Shown: positions 1 through 9,256, numbered from the stretch's first letter. The stretch is 64,000 nt of DNA from Pseudoxanthomonas sp. GM95 (GCF_900109775.1 NZ_FOAX01000001.1:1714159-1778158); one strand, 5' to 3'. The notes: generated by a model not told the origin, from the sequence alone. Made by a program: numbers and translations.

Positions 1-624
1 GATCTTGGTGATCTGCGCCGGCAGGCGGTCCAGCAGGTAGCGCGGCTGGACCAGCTGGTCCTTGGCACCCTGGCGCGAGACTTCGATGATCTGGTCCAGC
101 AGCGCCGGGATCGCGTGCAGGCGCTTGATGTAGTCCTGGTAATCCTTGGCGTTTTCAAACGGGAACGCATCGCCCTGCCCGGCCAGCGCGAGTTGAATGC
201 CACCCACCGGTTCCAGTGGCATCTCGTAATTTTTCAGGTCGATGCCGGTGAGCTTGTCGCGCAACTGGCGCAGCATCATCTGCAAGCTCAGCTGGCGCTG
301 CTCATCGAGCGCCTTGCCGTCGATGGCTTCGAACTGCTTGAGCAGCGCGGCCGTGGCCGTACGATCGGCCTGCACCGCGGCCAGCGAGTAATCAGTCCAG
401 CGATCGTTGTAGCGCCGGTCGCCGATGATGCTGGCGAACTCCGGGCTGTGCGCCAGCTGGTATTGCCATTGCTGGTCCAGCAGCGCATCGAAGGCCTTGG
501 CCACCCGTGCGCTGTCCACGACCGTCTTGGGGGTTTCGACCGCCGCCGGCGGCGAGGCAGGCTGGCAGGCGGTGAACAGCGCGGCGGCCAGCACACTGAT
601 GGCGAGGGGGCGGAACAGGGTCAT
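1..624 (-). CDS. DUF885-family lipoprotein, 3' end outside window
   Basis: The minus-strand frame starts at ATG 624 and stays open to the window edge, so only the N-terminal 208 or so residues are visible. The first 20 residues form a hydrophobic signal ending in LFTAC, which fits a lipobox with Cys20 as the lipidated residue. After it come PVGGIQLAL and a Gln/Leu-rich helical region typical of DUF885 proteins. These are predicted periplasmic, lipid-anchored hydrolases of unknown substrate. It lies downstream of the hydroxyproline operon on the same strand, about 95 bases after the M24 peptidase stop, so co-transcription is possible but not shown. The family call is firm; the role is not. Confidence 0.8.
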   Translation of the reverse strand, partial: MTLFRPLAISVLAAALFTACQPASPPAAVETPKTVVDSARVAKAFDALLDQQWQYQLAHSPEFASIIGDRRYNDRWTDYSLAAVQADRTATAALLKQFEAIDGKALDEQRQLSLQMMLRQLRDKLTGIDLKNYEMPLEPVGGIQLALAGQGDAFPFENAKDYQDYIKRLHAIPALLDQIIEVSRQGAKDQLVQPRYLLDRLPAQITKI

Positions 625-718
625 GCGCGCACTCCGATGGCAAAGGTCACAAACGTCCAAGCCTGCCGGACACAGGTGCGTGCGGTGATGCCGCCGCTGC
701 CATGCATCCGGCAAGCGC

Positions 719-1921
719 TCATGCGAACGGCCGGTCGATCGCCGGCGACGGCGGCGTAAACCAGCGCGCGCCGTCGTCGGTCACGTAGAAATGGTCTTCA
801 AGCCGAACGCCGAACGCGCCCGGCACCACGATCATCGGCTCGTTGCTGCAGCACATGCCCGGCTTCAGCACGGTGTGGTTGCCGCGCACCAGGTACGGCG
901 CCTCGTGGATGGCCAGGCCGCAGCCGTGGCCGGTGCGATGCGGCAGGCCGGGCAGGCGGTAATCCGGGCCCAGGCCCGCCGCGTCCAGCACCGCGCGTGC
1001 GGCATCGTCGATCGAGGCGCAGGTGACGCCCGGGCGCACGGCGGCGAAGGCGGCGGCCTGCGCGGCGTGTTCCAGGTCCCAGATCCGCTGCTGCTCGGCG
1101 CTTGGCGTACCGAAGATCCAGGTGCGGGTCACGTCGGAGTGATAGCCCTGCACGGTGCAGCCGGTGTCGATCAATACCAGTTCGCCTTCGCGCAGGTGCT
1201 GCACGCCCGGGATGCCGTGCGGAAAGGACGTGGCATGGCCGAACTGCACGATGCAGAAGGTCGAGCCGTTGTCGGCGCCCAGCGCGCGATGGGCATGGTC
1301 GATGAAGCGCACCAGTTCGTCGGTGCCGATGCCTTCGCGCGCGATGCCCGCGGCCAGCCGGTGGACCAGTAGGGTCATGTCGCAGGCCTGTTGCATCAGC
1401 GCCAGCTCCGCCGGCGACTTGCACATGCGGCAGCCGTCGATGATCGCAGCGGCATCGCTGATCGCCGACACGTCCAGGTGCGCGCGCAACCCGGTGTGGA
1501 TGAAGAAAGCCGCGCCCGGATCCAGTGCCAATGTGCGTGCGCCGCGCTCTGCCATCAGCGTGGCGACCAGGGCGTAGGGATCTTGGTGCTCTTCCCACAG
1601 GCGCTTGTCGGCAGGAATCTTCAACACCGCGTCGAGCGAGCCTTCCTCGAACGCCGGGCACACCAGCACCGGCGCATCGCGGGCGGTGATCAGCAGCGCG
1701 ACCAGGCGCTCGCTGGCGCCCCACGGCACGCCGGCAAAGTAACGCAGCGAGGTTCCGGCGTTGACCAGCAGCGCATCGACGCCCTGCTCGCGCATCAGCG
1801 CGCGCGCGTGATCGATACGCTGCTGGTATTCGGCGGCGGTGATGGCCGGGGCGCGCTGGGCCCACGGCACCAGCTGCGCCTGCGCCTGTTCCAGGGTGAG
1901 GTGACCGATCTGCGGGCTCAT
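719..1921 (-). CDS. M24 family Xaa-Pro dipeptidase/aminopeptidase
   Basis: This 400-residue protein has a creatinase-like N-terminal domain (about 1-165) and an M24 pita-bread peptidase domain. The five metal ligands are visible: two Asp in the segment DTGCTVQGYHSDVT, the His in RTGHGCG, and the Glu in NEPMIVV and RLEDHF. M24 enzymes of this kind cleave X-Pro bonds. The start ATG overlaps the stop of the aldehyde dehydrogenase (ATGA), so the two are translationally coupled. Its place at the end of a hydroxyproline operon suggests that it frees proline or hydroxyproline from collagen-type dipeptides, which is inference. The family call is secure; the exact specificity (prolidase or aminopeptidase) is not. 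Confidence 0.88.
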   Translation of the reverse strand: MSPQIGHLTLEQAQAQLVPWAQRAPAITAAEYQQRIDHARALMREQGVDALLVNAGTSLRYFAGVPWGASERLVALLITARDAPVLVCPAFEEGSLDAVLKIPADKRLWEEHQDPYALVATLMAERGARTLALDPGAAFFIHTGLRAHLDVSAISDAAAIIDGCRMCKSPAELALMQQACDMTLLVHRLAAGIAREGIGTDELVRFIDHAHRALGADNGSTFCIVQFGHATSFPHGIPGVQHLREGELVLIDTGCTVQGYHSDVTRTWIFGTPSAEQQRIWDLEHAAQAAAFAAVRPGVTCASIDDAARAVLDAAGLGPDYRLPGLPHRTGHGCGLAIHEAPYLVRGNHTVLKPGMCCSNEPMIVVPGAFGVRLEDHFYVTDDGARWFTPPSPAIDRPFA

Positions 1922-3516
1922 GCGGCGCTTCCGATGTAGGCGGTGGTCCAGAGACCGTCGACGATGCGCTGCACGCCGCCGGGATTGGCATCGCGCAGCT
2001 CGACGGGCAGCAGCGCGTCGGGCACCGCGTCGTAGCTGTGCAACGCGGCGAACCGATGGATCGAGGCCGGCATGCCCACCGCGGTGAAGCCCGGATGCCC
2101 GGTGCTGGGGAACGGCCCGCCGTGGTTCTGCGCGGCGCTGACCGCCACGCCGGTCGGCATCTTGGAGTTGATCAGGCGGCCCACGCGCGCGCGCAGCACC
2201 GGCGCGATCGCCTGCCAGGCCGCATCGTCACTGCCATCGGAGGCGCGGTACAGCGTGCCGGTGAGATTGCCCTCGAAGGCCTTGGCCACGAACACCATCT
2301 CGTCGGCATCCTCGACCCGCACCAGCAGGCTGACCGGACCGAAGGCCTCGGTCTGCAAGGCCTGCGGCTGGGCGATGAACTCGGCCGCATCCACGCTCAG
2401 CAATGTCGGCGCATAGCGGGAGCCTTCGCCCTGCCCAATCACGCCAACCGCCAGCACCTCGGCGCCTGCACGGCACAGCGTGGCCACACCTGCAGCGACG
2501 TGATCCACGCCGCGCTGCGAGAACAGCACCATCGGCGAAGCGTTGGCGAAGTGCGCCGTTGCCGACGCCACGAACGCATCGCCGGCCGCCGAACGCGGCA
2601 CGACGACCACGCCGGGATTGGTGCAGAACTGCCCACTGCCCAGGGTGCACGAGGCAAAGAATTCCTGCGCAAGCGTATCGCCGCGTTCGGCCAGCGCACC
2701 GGGCAGCAGGAACACGGGATTGACGCTGGACAGCTCGGCATAGAACGGGATGCCCGCGGCATCGGCTGCGGCCTTCAGCGCCAGCCCACCACCACGGCTG
2801 CCGGTGAAACCAATAGCCCCCAGGCGCGCGTCACCGGCGAGCTTGAGCCCGATGGCGTTGTCGAACTGATACAGCAGCTGCACCGACGCGGCTGGCAAGC
2901 CCGCCTGCAGCAGCGCCGTATGCGCCAGCTGCGCCATGCGCTGGCTGGTGGCCGGGTGCAGCGGATGCGCCTTGGCGATCACAGGGTTGCGCGCGGCGAT
3001 CGCCGAGGCGAAATCGCTGCCCGCGATCGCATTGAAGGCGAACGGGAAATTATTGGGGCCGAACACCAGCACCGGCTTGCCCAGCGGCGCCAGGTGCGCA
3101 CGCAGGCCTGCGGCCGTGTCGATGGTCGGGTTGGTCCAGCTGTAACTGCGCACCGCCTGCGCCGCCTGGCGCAGCTGGCCACTGGCGCGTGGCAGTTCGT
3201 TGCCACGCAAACGCGTTGGCGCCGCCAGTGCAGTCTCGGCCGCGGCCAGCGCGACCAGCGTGTCGGCATCGGCATCGAGCGCATCGGCATAGGCTTCGAG
3301 AAATTCCGCGATCCGTTCGGCGGGCGTAGCAGCCAGTTCGGCGGCCACGGCGCTGGCGGCGGCGAGTGCCGCCTCCACATCGGCTGCACCGCTGACCGGA
3401 AACACCGGGCCGATGGCCAAACCCGTGGTCGGATCGGCTGCACGGAACTGGCCGGTGGTGCCCAGGCTGGACTGCCACTGGCCGGCGAGCAGGACGGGTT
3501 GGATCGCGTCGTTCAT
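1918..3516 (-). CDS. Alpha-ketoglutaric semialdehyde (2,5-dioxopentanoate) dehydrogenase
   Basis: An NAD(P)-dependent aldehyde dehydrogenase of 532 residues from the second ATG (MNDAIQ); an ATG four codons upstream is the alternative. The catalytic Cys sits in GQFCTNPG and the general-base Glu in AELSSVNP, the motif spelling typical of the 2,5-dioxovalerate dehydrogenase subgroup rather than classical ALDHs. It would oxidise alpha-ketoglutarate semialdehyde, the product of the neighbouring deaminase, to 2-oxoglutarate, the final step of hydroxyproline catabolism. It follows the DHDPS-like gene after about 145 bases that contain a strong hairpin, and its stop overlaps the M24 peptidase start. 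Confidence 0.9.
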   Translation of the reverse strand: MNDAIQPVLLAGQWQSSLGTTGQFRAADPTTGLAIGPVFPVSGAADVEAALAAASAVAAELAATPAERIAEFLEAYADALDADADTLVALAAAETALAAPTRLRGNELPRASGQLRQAAQAVRSYSWTNPTIDTAAGLRAHLAPLGKPVLVFGPNNFPFAFNAIAGSDFASAIAARNPVIAKAHPLHPATSQRMAQLAHTALLQAGLPAASVQLLYQFDNAIGLKLAGDARLGAIGFTGSRGGGLALKAAADAAGIPFYAELSSVNPVFLLPGALAERGDTLAQEFFASCTLGSGQFCTNPGVVVVPRSAAGDAFVASATAHFANASPMVLFSQRGVDHVAAGVATLCRAGAEVLAVGVIGQGEGSRYAPTLLSVDAAEFIAQPQALQTEAFGPVSLLVRVEDADEMVFVAKAFEGNLTGTLYRASDGSDDAAWQAIAPVLRARVGRLINSKMPTGVAVSAAQNHGGPFPSTGHPGFTAVGMPASIHRFAALHSYDAVPDALLPVELRDANPGGVQRIVDGLWTTAYIGSAA

Positions 3517-3620
3517 CGAATCTCTCATGATTCAGGGGGGTCGCCTGCCTCCACTGCAAGCAGAGCCGGCGACGCCACGTGCATCTCTTCGCACCTGGCG
3601 CCGCCCGTTCCATCGCCGCG

Positions 3621-3649
3621 CGCCTGCCGAGGCACATCCCCGGCAGGCG
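3621..3649 (-). other. Strong hairpin between deaminase and dehydrogenase genes
   Basis: A perfect 9-bp inverted repeat, CGCCTGCCG and CGGCAGGCG, is separated by an 11-base loop. It sits in the only sizeable gap inside the hydroxyproline operon. No T-run follows on either strand, so it looks more like an RNA-processing or stability hairpin, or a weak attenuator, than a full intrinsic terminator. Confidence 0.4.
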
Positions 3650-3661
3650 CACGACGCTCGA

Positions 3662-4567
3662 TCACAGCGCCGGCTTGGTGGCGATGGCGTGGTCGATCAC
3701 CTTCAGCGCGGCTTCGCGCTCGGCGCCTTCGATCACCAGGCGCGGGGCGCGCACGGTTTCGCTGCCCAGGTCGACTTTCGCCTGCACCAGTTTGATCAGC
3801 TGGACGAACTTGGGCACGGTGTCCAGGCGCAGTAGCGGCAGGAACCAGTTGTACAGCTCGGCCGCCGCGGCGTAGCCACCGTCGCGCGCCAGTTCGAACA
3901 GCTTTACCGACTCGACCGGATACGCATTGACCAGGCCCGCGATCCAGCCCTGCGCGCCCATCGCCAGGCCTTCGACGATGGCGTCGTCCATGCCGACCAG
4001 CAGCACCAGGCGATCGCCCAGCAGCTCTTTGATCGCGGCAAAGCGACGTATCTCGCCGGAGGATTCCTTGACCGCCTGCAGGTTGGGGAATTCGCCCGCC
4101 AGCTGCGCGATCTGCGACGGCAGAATGTCGGTGCGGTAGGCGACCGGGTTGTTGTAGAGGATGCACGGCAGGTCGGTCGCGCCCAGGACGGCGCGCGCAT
4201 AGGCCGAGGCCTCGTGCCAGTCGGAGGTGTAGACGTACACCGGCAGCACCATCAGGCCGCCTGCACCCGCGGCCTTAGCGGCCTGGGCCAGCTTGACCGC
4301 CTCATCGGTGGACAGCGATGCGATGCCCGGCACCACCGGCACGCGACCGTCGACGGCCTTCACCAGGGTGCTGATGATCGCGACTTTCTCGTCGAAAGAC
4401 AGCGTGGCCGCTTCGCCCAGCGAGCCCAGCGGCACGATCGCCGTGCAACCGGCTTCGACCATCTGCAGCGCGTGCTTGGCCAGGAAGCCGTGGTCGACGC
4501 TGCCGTCGGCGTTGAACGGGGTGGTGATGGCGGGCAGGACGCCCTTCCAGAAAGAGGCATTGCTCAT
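3662..4567 (-). CDS. DHDPS/NAL-family 1-pyrroline-4-hydroxy-2-carboxylate deaminase
   Basis: A TIM-barrel protein of 301 residues in the dihydrodipicolinate synthase/N-acetylneuraminate lyase family. The Schiff-base Lys is in AVKESSG and the proton-relay Tyr in ILYNNPV, both at the usual spacing. Family members placed beside a hydroxyproline epimerase and dehydrogenase deaminate and dehydrate 1-pyrroline-4-hydroxy-2-carboxylate to alpha-ketoglutarate semialdehyde. The neighbours on both sides supply exactly the preceding and following steps. The start ATG overlaps the stop of the upstream FAD/iron-sulphur subunit (ATGA). Family and role are well supported by context; the name lhpC is used for the pseudomonad equivalent. 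Confidence 0.88.
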   Translation of the reverse strand: MSNASFWKGVLPAITTPFNADGSVDHGFLAKHALQMVEAGCTAIVPLGSLGEAATLSFDEKVAIISTLVKAVDGRVPVVPGIASLSTDEAVKLAQAAKAAGAGGLMVLPVYVYTSDWHEASAYARAVLGATDLPCILYNNPVAYRTDILPSQIAQLAGEFPNLQAVKESSGEIRRFAAIKELLGDRLVLLVGMDDAIVEGLAMGAQGWIAGLVNAYPVESVKLFELARDGGYAAAAELYNWFLPLLRLDTVPKFVQLIKLVQAKVDLGSETVRAPRLVIEGAEREAALKVIDHAIATKPAL

Positions 4568-5889
4568 GGATGTATCCCTTGCGAGTCGTCGGTGAAGGAG
4601 GGTTCAGTGGGAAGCCCGGCCAGCGCCGCGAGGCGGACCGGGAACAACGGCGGCCGGCGGCCGTCATCGGTGGAAAGGCGCGGGTCGGCCAGGCCAAGTT
4701 CGGCCAGTGCGGTGCCGCAGATCCGGCCCTGGCACGCGCCCATGCCGCAACGCGAAGCGAGCTTGGCGTCGCGCTGGTCGCTGAAGCCGCGTAGCTGGCC
4801 CAGCGGCACGTCTTCGCAGCGGCACACCAAGGTGTCGTCCTGGGCCAGCGCATGGACCCGGTGATCCAGGGCGAAGGTTTGCTGCAGCAGCGTGGCGAAG
4901 GCGCGCGCCTGCCGGCGACGCGGCAGCAGCACCTGCGCGGCTTTGGCATTGCCGGCGGCCATGTGCCCGGCAATGGCGCCTTCGATCAGGGCGCAGTCGC
5001 GACCGCCGATCCCCAGCGCTTCGCCGGCGGCGAACACGTGCTCGACGCTGCTGCGCAGCTGCGCATCCACGGCGACCTGCGGATGCGCGCCGGTGCGCTC
5101 CAGGCGACAGCCCAGCAGCTGGGCGAGTTCGACATTGGGCACCAGGCCGTAGCCGACGGCGAGCTGGTCGCAGGCGATGCGGCAGCGGCCGCGCGGGCCT
5201 TCGATCTCGACCTCGCGCACCTGCGTGTCGCCATGCGCGGCGACCACCACGCTGCCGCGCTGGTAACCGACGCCCGCCAGCTGCGCCTGCAGCACCAGCG
5301 CCTGCGCAGCCTTTGCCGGCCAGCGCGGCAGCTGCAGCGCGAAGCGCGCCAGCGCGGCCGACGATGCCTGCTCGTGGATGCCCAGCACGCGCGCACCATG
5401 GCGACGCAGTGTGGCGGCGCTGGCCAGCAACAACGGTCCGCTGCCGGCGATCAGCACACGCTTGCCGGCCAGCGGCCATCCCTGTTTGGCCAGCGCCTGT
5501 GCGCCGCCGGCGCCGGTCACCCCGGGCAGCGTCCAGCCGGGGAACGGCAGCAGCAGTTCGCGTGCACCGGTGGCCAGCACCAGATTGCGGTAATGCAGCT
5601 TGCGGGCGCCGCCAGGACCATCGGCCAGCAGCCAGCCCGGCTGCGCCAGCGCGATCTGAGCCTGCGCCAGGAATTCGATCTGTTCGCCTTCGATCGCCGC
5701 CAGTGCGCGTCGTGCAATAGCTGGCACGCCGTGCGCGATGTCATGGCGCCAGACCTGGCCTCCAGCGCGCGGCTGTGCATCGACCAGGCCCACGCGCGCG
5801 CCGTGCAAGGCGGCGGCTTTGGCCGCGGCCAGGCCGGCAGGACCGGCACCGACCACCAACACCTCGTAATGGCGCACGGACTCAGTCAT
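4564..5889 (-). CDS. D-hydroxyproline dehydrogenase subunit: FAD/NAD oxidoreductase with BFD-like [2Fe-2S] domain
   Basis: A 441-residue pyridine-nucleotide-disulphide-type flavoprotein. The first Rossmann motif is VVGAGPAGLAAAKAA near residue 10 and a second dinucleotide site is VLIAGSGPLLLAS. The C-terminal about 75 residues carry a BFD-like iron-sulphur domain with Cys in LVCRCEDVP and GMGACQGRICG. This architecture matches one subunit of the hetero-oligomeric D-hydroxyproline dehydrogenase described in Pseudomonas aeruginosa. I chose the start at MTESVRHYEV; it overlaps the upstream ferredoxin-like gene by 8 bases. It probably works with the next two genes, passing electrons from D-hydroxyproline to the respiratory chain. 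Confidence 0.87.
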   Translation of the reverse strand: MTESVRHYEVLVVGAGPAGLAAAKAAALHGARVGLVDAQPRAGGQVWRHDIAHGVPAIARRALAAIEGEQIEFLAQAQIALAQPGWLLADGPGGARKLHYRNLVLATGARELLLPFPGWTLPGVTGAGGAQALAKQGWPLAGKRVLIAGSGPLLLASAATLRRHGARVLGIHEQASSAALARFALQLPRWPAKAAQALVLQAQLAGVGYQRGSVVVAAHGDTQVREVEIEGPRGRCRIACDQLAVGYGLVPNVELAQLLGCRLERTGAHPQVAVDAQLRSSVEHVFAAGEALGIGGRDCALIEGAIAGHMAAGNAKAAQVLLPRRRQARAFATLLQQTFALDHRVHALAQDDTLVCRCEDVPLGQLRGFSDQRDAKLASRCGMGACQGRICGTALAELGLADPRLSTDDGRRPPLFPVRLAALAGLPTEPSFTDDSQGIHP

Positions 5890-6127
5890 CGGTGAGCACC
5901 GCCATGCCATCGCGCGCCGCCGTCATGCAGGCGCGCAGCTGGGCCACGCCATCGATGCGTACCCGGCATTCAAAACACACGCCCATGCCGCACAGCGGCG
6001 CGCGCGGCTCGCCGTTGCGTGAGCGACGGAATGGCCCACCGGCCAATGCCACGGCGACCGCCACGGTCGCGCCGGCCGGCACCTGCACCGGCTGGGCATC
6101 CACGGTCAGCTGCAGAAGCGCGCTCAT
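5882..6127 (-). CDS. D-hydroxyproline dehydrogenase small [2Fe-2S] subunit
   Basis: An 81-residue protein with a plant-type ferredoxin Cys pattern: Cys in PLCGMGVCFECRV and a later RACMT Cys. Proteins of this length and pattern are the gamma-type electron-transfer subunit of heteromeric D-hydroxyproline/sarcosine-like dehydrogenases. The start MSALLQL overlaps the stop of the FAD subunit by four bases (ATGA), and its own stop lies inside the start of the next gene. It is therefore an obligate member of the operon. Confidence 0.86.
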   Translation of the reverse strand: MSALLQLTVDAQPVQVPAGATVAVAVALAGGPFRRSRNGEPRAPLCGMGVCFECRVRIDGVAQLRACMTAARDGMAVLTDD

Positions 6128-7236
6128 GCGGCTTTCCCGGTGATCGCCCGGTCGGGCAGATAGGGCGCCGGATCGATCTCCGGCGTGCGCCCAAGCAGGC
6201 CATCGACGATCAGGCGCGCCGTGCCCAATGCCGTGGTGACGCCCAGGCCTTCGTGCCCTGCCGCCACCCACACCTCGCGCCGCCCCGGCACGGGGCCCAG
6301 GTACGGACGACCATCCGGCGTGGCCGGGCGAAGGCCGGTCCAGACCCGGATCACCTGCAGCTCTCGCAACACCGGCAGGAATGCCACCGCCTGCTGCAGC
6401 ATCTGCCGCAGCAGCGGCAGGTTGATCTCGCGGTCGGACACGTTGAACTGCCGCGACGAGCCGATCAGGATCTGCCCGGTCGGACGCGGCTGCACGTTGA
6501 AGGCGACGCTGGTGTCGGCATCGCCATGCGCCGAGTCGGCGTAATCGAGCGACAGCAGCTGGTGATGCACCAGCCCGGGATAGCGATCGGTGATGGCCAA
6601 ATGGCCCTTGCGCGGCCGCAGCGGCAGTTCGGGCAGCAGCTGCGGCAGCTCCACGCCCGTGGCCATCAGCACCGGGCCGGTCAATCGCTCACCGTTGTCC
6701 AGGCGCACGCCACGATCGACCAGCTCGGCCACGCGTCGGCCCGCGTACAGGCGCGCGCCGGCCTCGATCGCCTGGTCCACCAGATGCCGCGCCATGCGCG
6801 GCGGATACACCACCGCCTCGCCAGGCACCCGCATGCCGCCGGCCAGGCCCGGCACCAGGGCCGGTTCGAACTGATAGAGCTGCTCCGCATCGACCCGCTC
6901 GGCGGTCAGCCCGGCCGCCGCCAGGCGCGCGATCTTGGCCGGCACCGTCTCCAGTTCGCGCGGATTACGCGCGACCCACAACGTGCCGCAGCGGCTGAAC
7001 TCGGCGTCTTCCAGATGCGCGTAGCGCTCCCAGAGTTTCAGCGAATACGCTGACAGCGCCAGCTCTGCCGGATCGTCATCCATCGCCACCAGGTGCCCCA
7101 TCGCGGCCGCCGTCGCGCCGCCGCCGATCGGGCCCGGCTCGACCAGTGCCACGCTCAGGCCTTCACAGGCAGCATTGGCAGCACAAGCTGCGCCCACGAT
7201 GCCGGCGCCGACGATGATGAGGTCGTAGCGGCTCAT
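6124..7236 (-). CDS. D-hydroxyproline dehydrogenase catalytic FAD subunit (DAO family)
   Basis: A 370-residue D-amino-acid oxidase-fold flavoprotein. It begins with LIIVGAGIVGAACAANA, the FAD-binding Rossmann motif followed by an acidic strand end (LVEPG). The C-terminal DAO motif includes GLRPATPDGRPYLGPV. It is the catalytic subunit oxidising cis-4-hydroxy-D-proline to 1-pyrroline-4-hydroxy-2-carboxylate. The frame is open further upstream, but the ATG at 7236 overlaps the stop of the epimerase by one base (TAATG) and starts directly at the Rossmann fold, so this start is preferred. Confidence 0.87.
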   Translation of the reverse strand: MSRYDLIIVGAGIVGAACAANAACEGLSVALVEPGPIGGGATAAAMGHLVAMDDDPAELALSAYSLKLWERYAHLEDAEFSRCGTLWVARNPRELETVPAKIARLAAAGLTAERVDAEQLYQFEPALVPGLAGGMRVPGEAVVYPPRMARHLVDQAIEAGARLYAGRRVAELVDRGVRLDNGERLTGPVLMATGVELPQLLPELPLRPRKGHLAITDRYPGLVHHQLLSLDYADSAHGDADTSVAFNVQPRPTGQILIGSSRQFNVSDREINLPLLRQMLQQAVAFLPVLRELQVIRVWTGLRPATPDGRPYLGPVPGRREVWVAAGHEGLGVTTALGTARLIVDGLLGRTPEIDPAPYLPDRAITGKAA

Positions 7237-8189
7237 TACGGCGCGACAGGCTCCGCGCCGATGCCCCAGGCGAACGGATCGACCGGGTCGATCAACAACT
7301 GCGCGCGCGCGGTGATGTGGGCGGTTCCGGTGATGCGCGGCAGGATGCCGCGCGCGCCTTGGCGGTAACTGCCTTCGAACGCGCTGCCCAGGATGCCTTG
7401 CTGGATCCAGCGCTCGCCCTCGGCCAGTTTGCCGTCGGCCGCCAGGCACGCCAGCTTGGCGCTGGTGCCGGTGCCGCACGGCGAACGGTCGTACGCCAGG
7501 CCCGGGCAAAGCACGAAATTGCGCGCCTGCCCGCTGCCATCCGGCGCTAGGCCGTTGACCTCGATGTGGTCGATCTCGCCGCCGTCGGCGCCGGTGATCC
7601 CGGCCGCTTCCAGCGCCTGGCGGATCGCTTCGGTATACGCTGTCAGCGCGCGCTGGTTGGCCAGCTCCAGCGCACACGGCGACTGCGAGGTGATGAAGAA
7701 CCAGTTGCCGCCCCAGGCAATGTCGCCACGTACGCTGCCGTGGCCGTCGACCTGCACCTGGATATCGCGGGCGTAGCGATAGCTTTCGACGTTATCGACC
7801 GAGACATTCCCGGCCTCGTCCAGATCGACCCCGACATTGCCGACCGGCGTCTCGATCAGGTGCCGCCCGGGCCCGATCCGGCGCAGCGCCACCAGCGTGC
7901 GGACCACGCCGATGGTGCCGTGTCCGCACATGCCCAGGTAGCCGACATTATTGAAGAAGATCACCCCGGTGCAGGCGGCCGGATCGCGCGGCGGCAACAA
8001 CAACGCGCCAACCATCGTGTCCGAGCCACGCGGCTCGCAGGCGATCGCGCTGCGCCAGTGATCGAAGTCGCGACGGAACCGCGCGCGGCACTGGGCCAAG
8101 TCACCTTCGCCCAGTTCAGGGAAGCCCGCGATCACGACACGGGTCGGTTCGCCGGCGGTATGGGAGTCAATCACGTCGATCGTGTGCAT
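7236..8189 (-). CDS. lhpA: 4-hydroxyproline 2-epimerase
   Basis: A proline-racemase-family protein of 317 residues beginning [15 protein letters not shown], the conserved family start. Both catalytic cysteines are present: the first in GMCGHGTIG, the second in [10 protein letters not shown]. Two Cys, rather than Cys/Thr, mark an epimerase or racemase and not the dehydratase subgroup. It interconverts trans-4-hydroxy-L-proline and cis-4-hydroxy-D-proline and is the first gene of the minus-strand operon. The frame extends 25 codons upstream without homology, so the later ATG was chosen. The 150-base divergent gap to the AraC regulator likely holds the operon promoter. Confidence 0.92.
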   Translation of the reverse strand: MHTIDVIDSHTAGEPTRVVIAGFPELGEGDLAQCRARFRRDFDHWRSAIACEPRGSDTMVGALLLPPRDPAACTGVIFFNNVGYLGMCGHGTIGVVRTLVALRRIGPGRHLIETPVGNVGVDLDEAGNVSVDNVESYRYARDIQVQVDGHGSVRGDIAWGGNWFFITSQSPCALELANQRALTAYTEAIRQALEAAGITGADGGEIDHIEVNGLAPDGSGQARNFVLCPGLAYDRSPCGTGTSAKLACLAADGKLAEGERWIQQGILGSAFEGSYRQGARGILPRITGTAHITARAQLLIDPVDPFAWGIGAEPVAP

Positions 8190-8247
8190 GGGACAGATGC
8201 TCCCACCCGGCACGCAATGACGACTAGCGCCGAATGTCGGCAGCAAA

Positions 8248-8261
8248 TGCGGAAATCCGCA
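8248..8261. promoter_or_regulatory. Palindrome in divergent promoter region, possible operator
   Basis: TGCGGA-AA-TCCGCA is a perfect 6-bp inverted repeat. It lies in the 151-base gap between the epimerase operon and the divergent PAS-AraC regulator. Position and symmetry make it a candidate regulator site. AraC proteins often prefer direct repeats, so this assignment is only tentative. Confidence 0.35.
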
Positions 8262-8340
8262 CAATCGTTTTCCCGCCGCTGCGCCCGCTTTGCGCTAGCA
8301 TCAAAGCCCAAGCGCCCCCAGCACACCGCCAGCGGATCCA

Positions 8341-9048
8341 ATGGACGTCAACCTCTCCGGCCTTGAAATGCAGGCCTTGTTCGATGCGTTGCCCGAAGTG
8401 GTCTTCTTCATCAAGGACCAGGAAGGACGTTACACGCATTGCAACCTGACCCTGGTCCGGCGCCTTGGGCGCAAGCAGCGCAGCGACGTGATCGGCAGAA
8501 CCGTGCTGGAGTTGTTCCCGCTGCCGTTCGGCGGCAGCTACATGATGCAGGACCGTCGCGTGCTATGCGGCGAGCTCATCGACAACCAGCTTGAAGTGCA
8601 TCTGTATCCCAACCGCATGCCCGGCTGGTGCCTGACCTTCAAGCGTCCGCTCTGCCGGGGCGAGGACGTGGTCGGCGTGATCGGCATCTCGCGCGACCTG
8701 GGCCAGCCCGACAACCGGCATTCGGCGTTCGAGCGCCTCAACAAGGTGCTCGACCACATGCAGAACCACTTCGATGACCAGATCCGCGTGCAGTCGCTGG
8801 CGGACCTGGCAGAGCTCTCGGTGGCGCAGCTGGAGCGCCATTTCCGCCGCGTGTTCCAGGTGACACCCCAGCAGCTCCTGACCAAGCTGCGCATCGAGGC
8901 CGCCATGCGCCTGCTGCACGGCGACGAAAGCATCGCCAGCATCGGCCAGCAGTGCGGCTTCGCGGACCAGAGCGCTTTTGCGCGGCAGTTCAAAGCTACC
9001 GTTGGCATGTCACCGCGGGACTATAGAAACATCAAAGGTCAGCTCTAG
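8341..9048 (+). CDS. PAS-AraC family transcriptional regulator of hydroxyproline genes
   Basis: A 235-residue protein with an N-terminal PAS-like sensor (about 10-120; motif ALPEVVFFIKDQEGRY) and a C-terminal double helix-turn-helix AraC domain (about 138-233; LADLAELSVAQLERHFRR, then CGFADQSAFARQFK). It is divergent from the hydroxyproline operon with 151 bases between the start codons. It most probably senses hydroxyproline or an intermediate and activates the operon; that ligand is inferred from context only. Small-ligand PAS sensing in an AraC protein differs from the cupin domain of classical AraC. Confidence 0.85.
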   Translation: MDVNLSGLEMQALFDALPEVVFFIKDQEGRYTHCNLTLVRRLGRKQRSDVIGRTVLELFPLPFGGSYMMQDRRVLCGELIDNQLEVHLYPNRMPGWCLTFKRPLCRGEDVVGVIGISRDLGQPDNRHSAFERLNKVLDHMQNHFDDQIRVQSLADLAELSVAQLERHFRRVFQVTPQQLLTKLRIEAAMRLLHGDESIASIGQQCGFADQSAFARQFKATVGMSPRDYRNIKGQL

Positions 9049-9256
9049 TCCAACCGGAACTTGAGACCGCAAATCAGGACAACGCAACCTGCCGAGATGA
9101 TGCAGGCTTACGTGGTCGTCCGCTTGCATCAAGCGCACCGCTTGGCTTATCCCACACCTGCTGGATCGGCCACCTTGAGAAGAAGCATGCTAACCCCCGA
9201 TAAGCCTGCCTAATCGCCATGTCCTACTGGTCCGCTACCGGCCAGAAGCGGACATC

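Noticed and set aside
2038..3795. Long plus-strand open frame of 585 codons
   Set aside because: It lies wholly antisense to the semialdehyde dehydrogenase, is His/Arg/Gly-rich and has no recognisable motif. GC-rich DNA produces such antisense frames.
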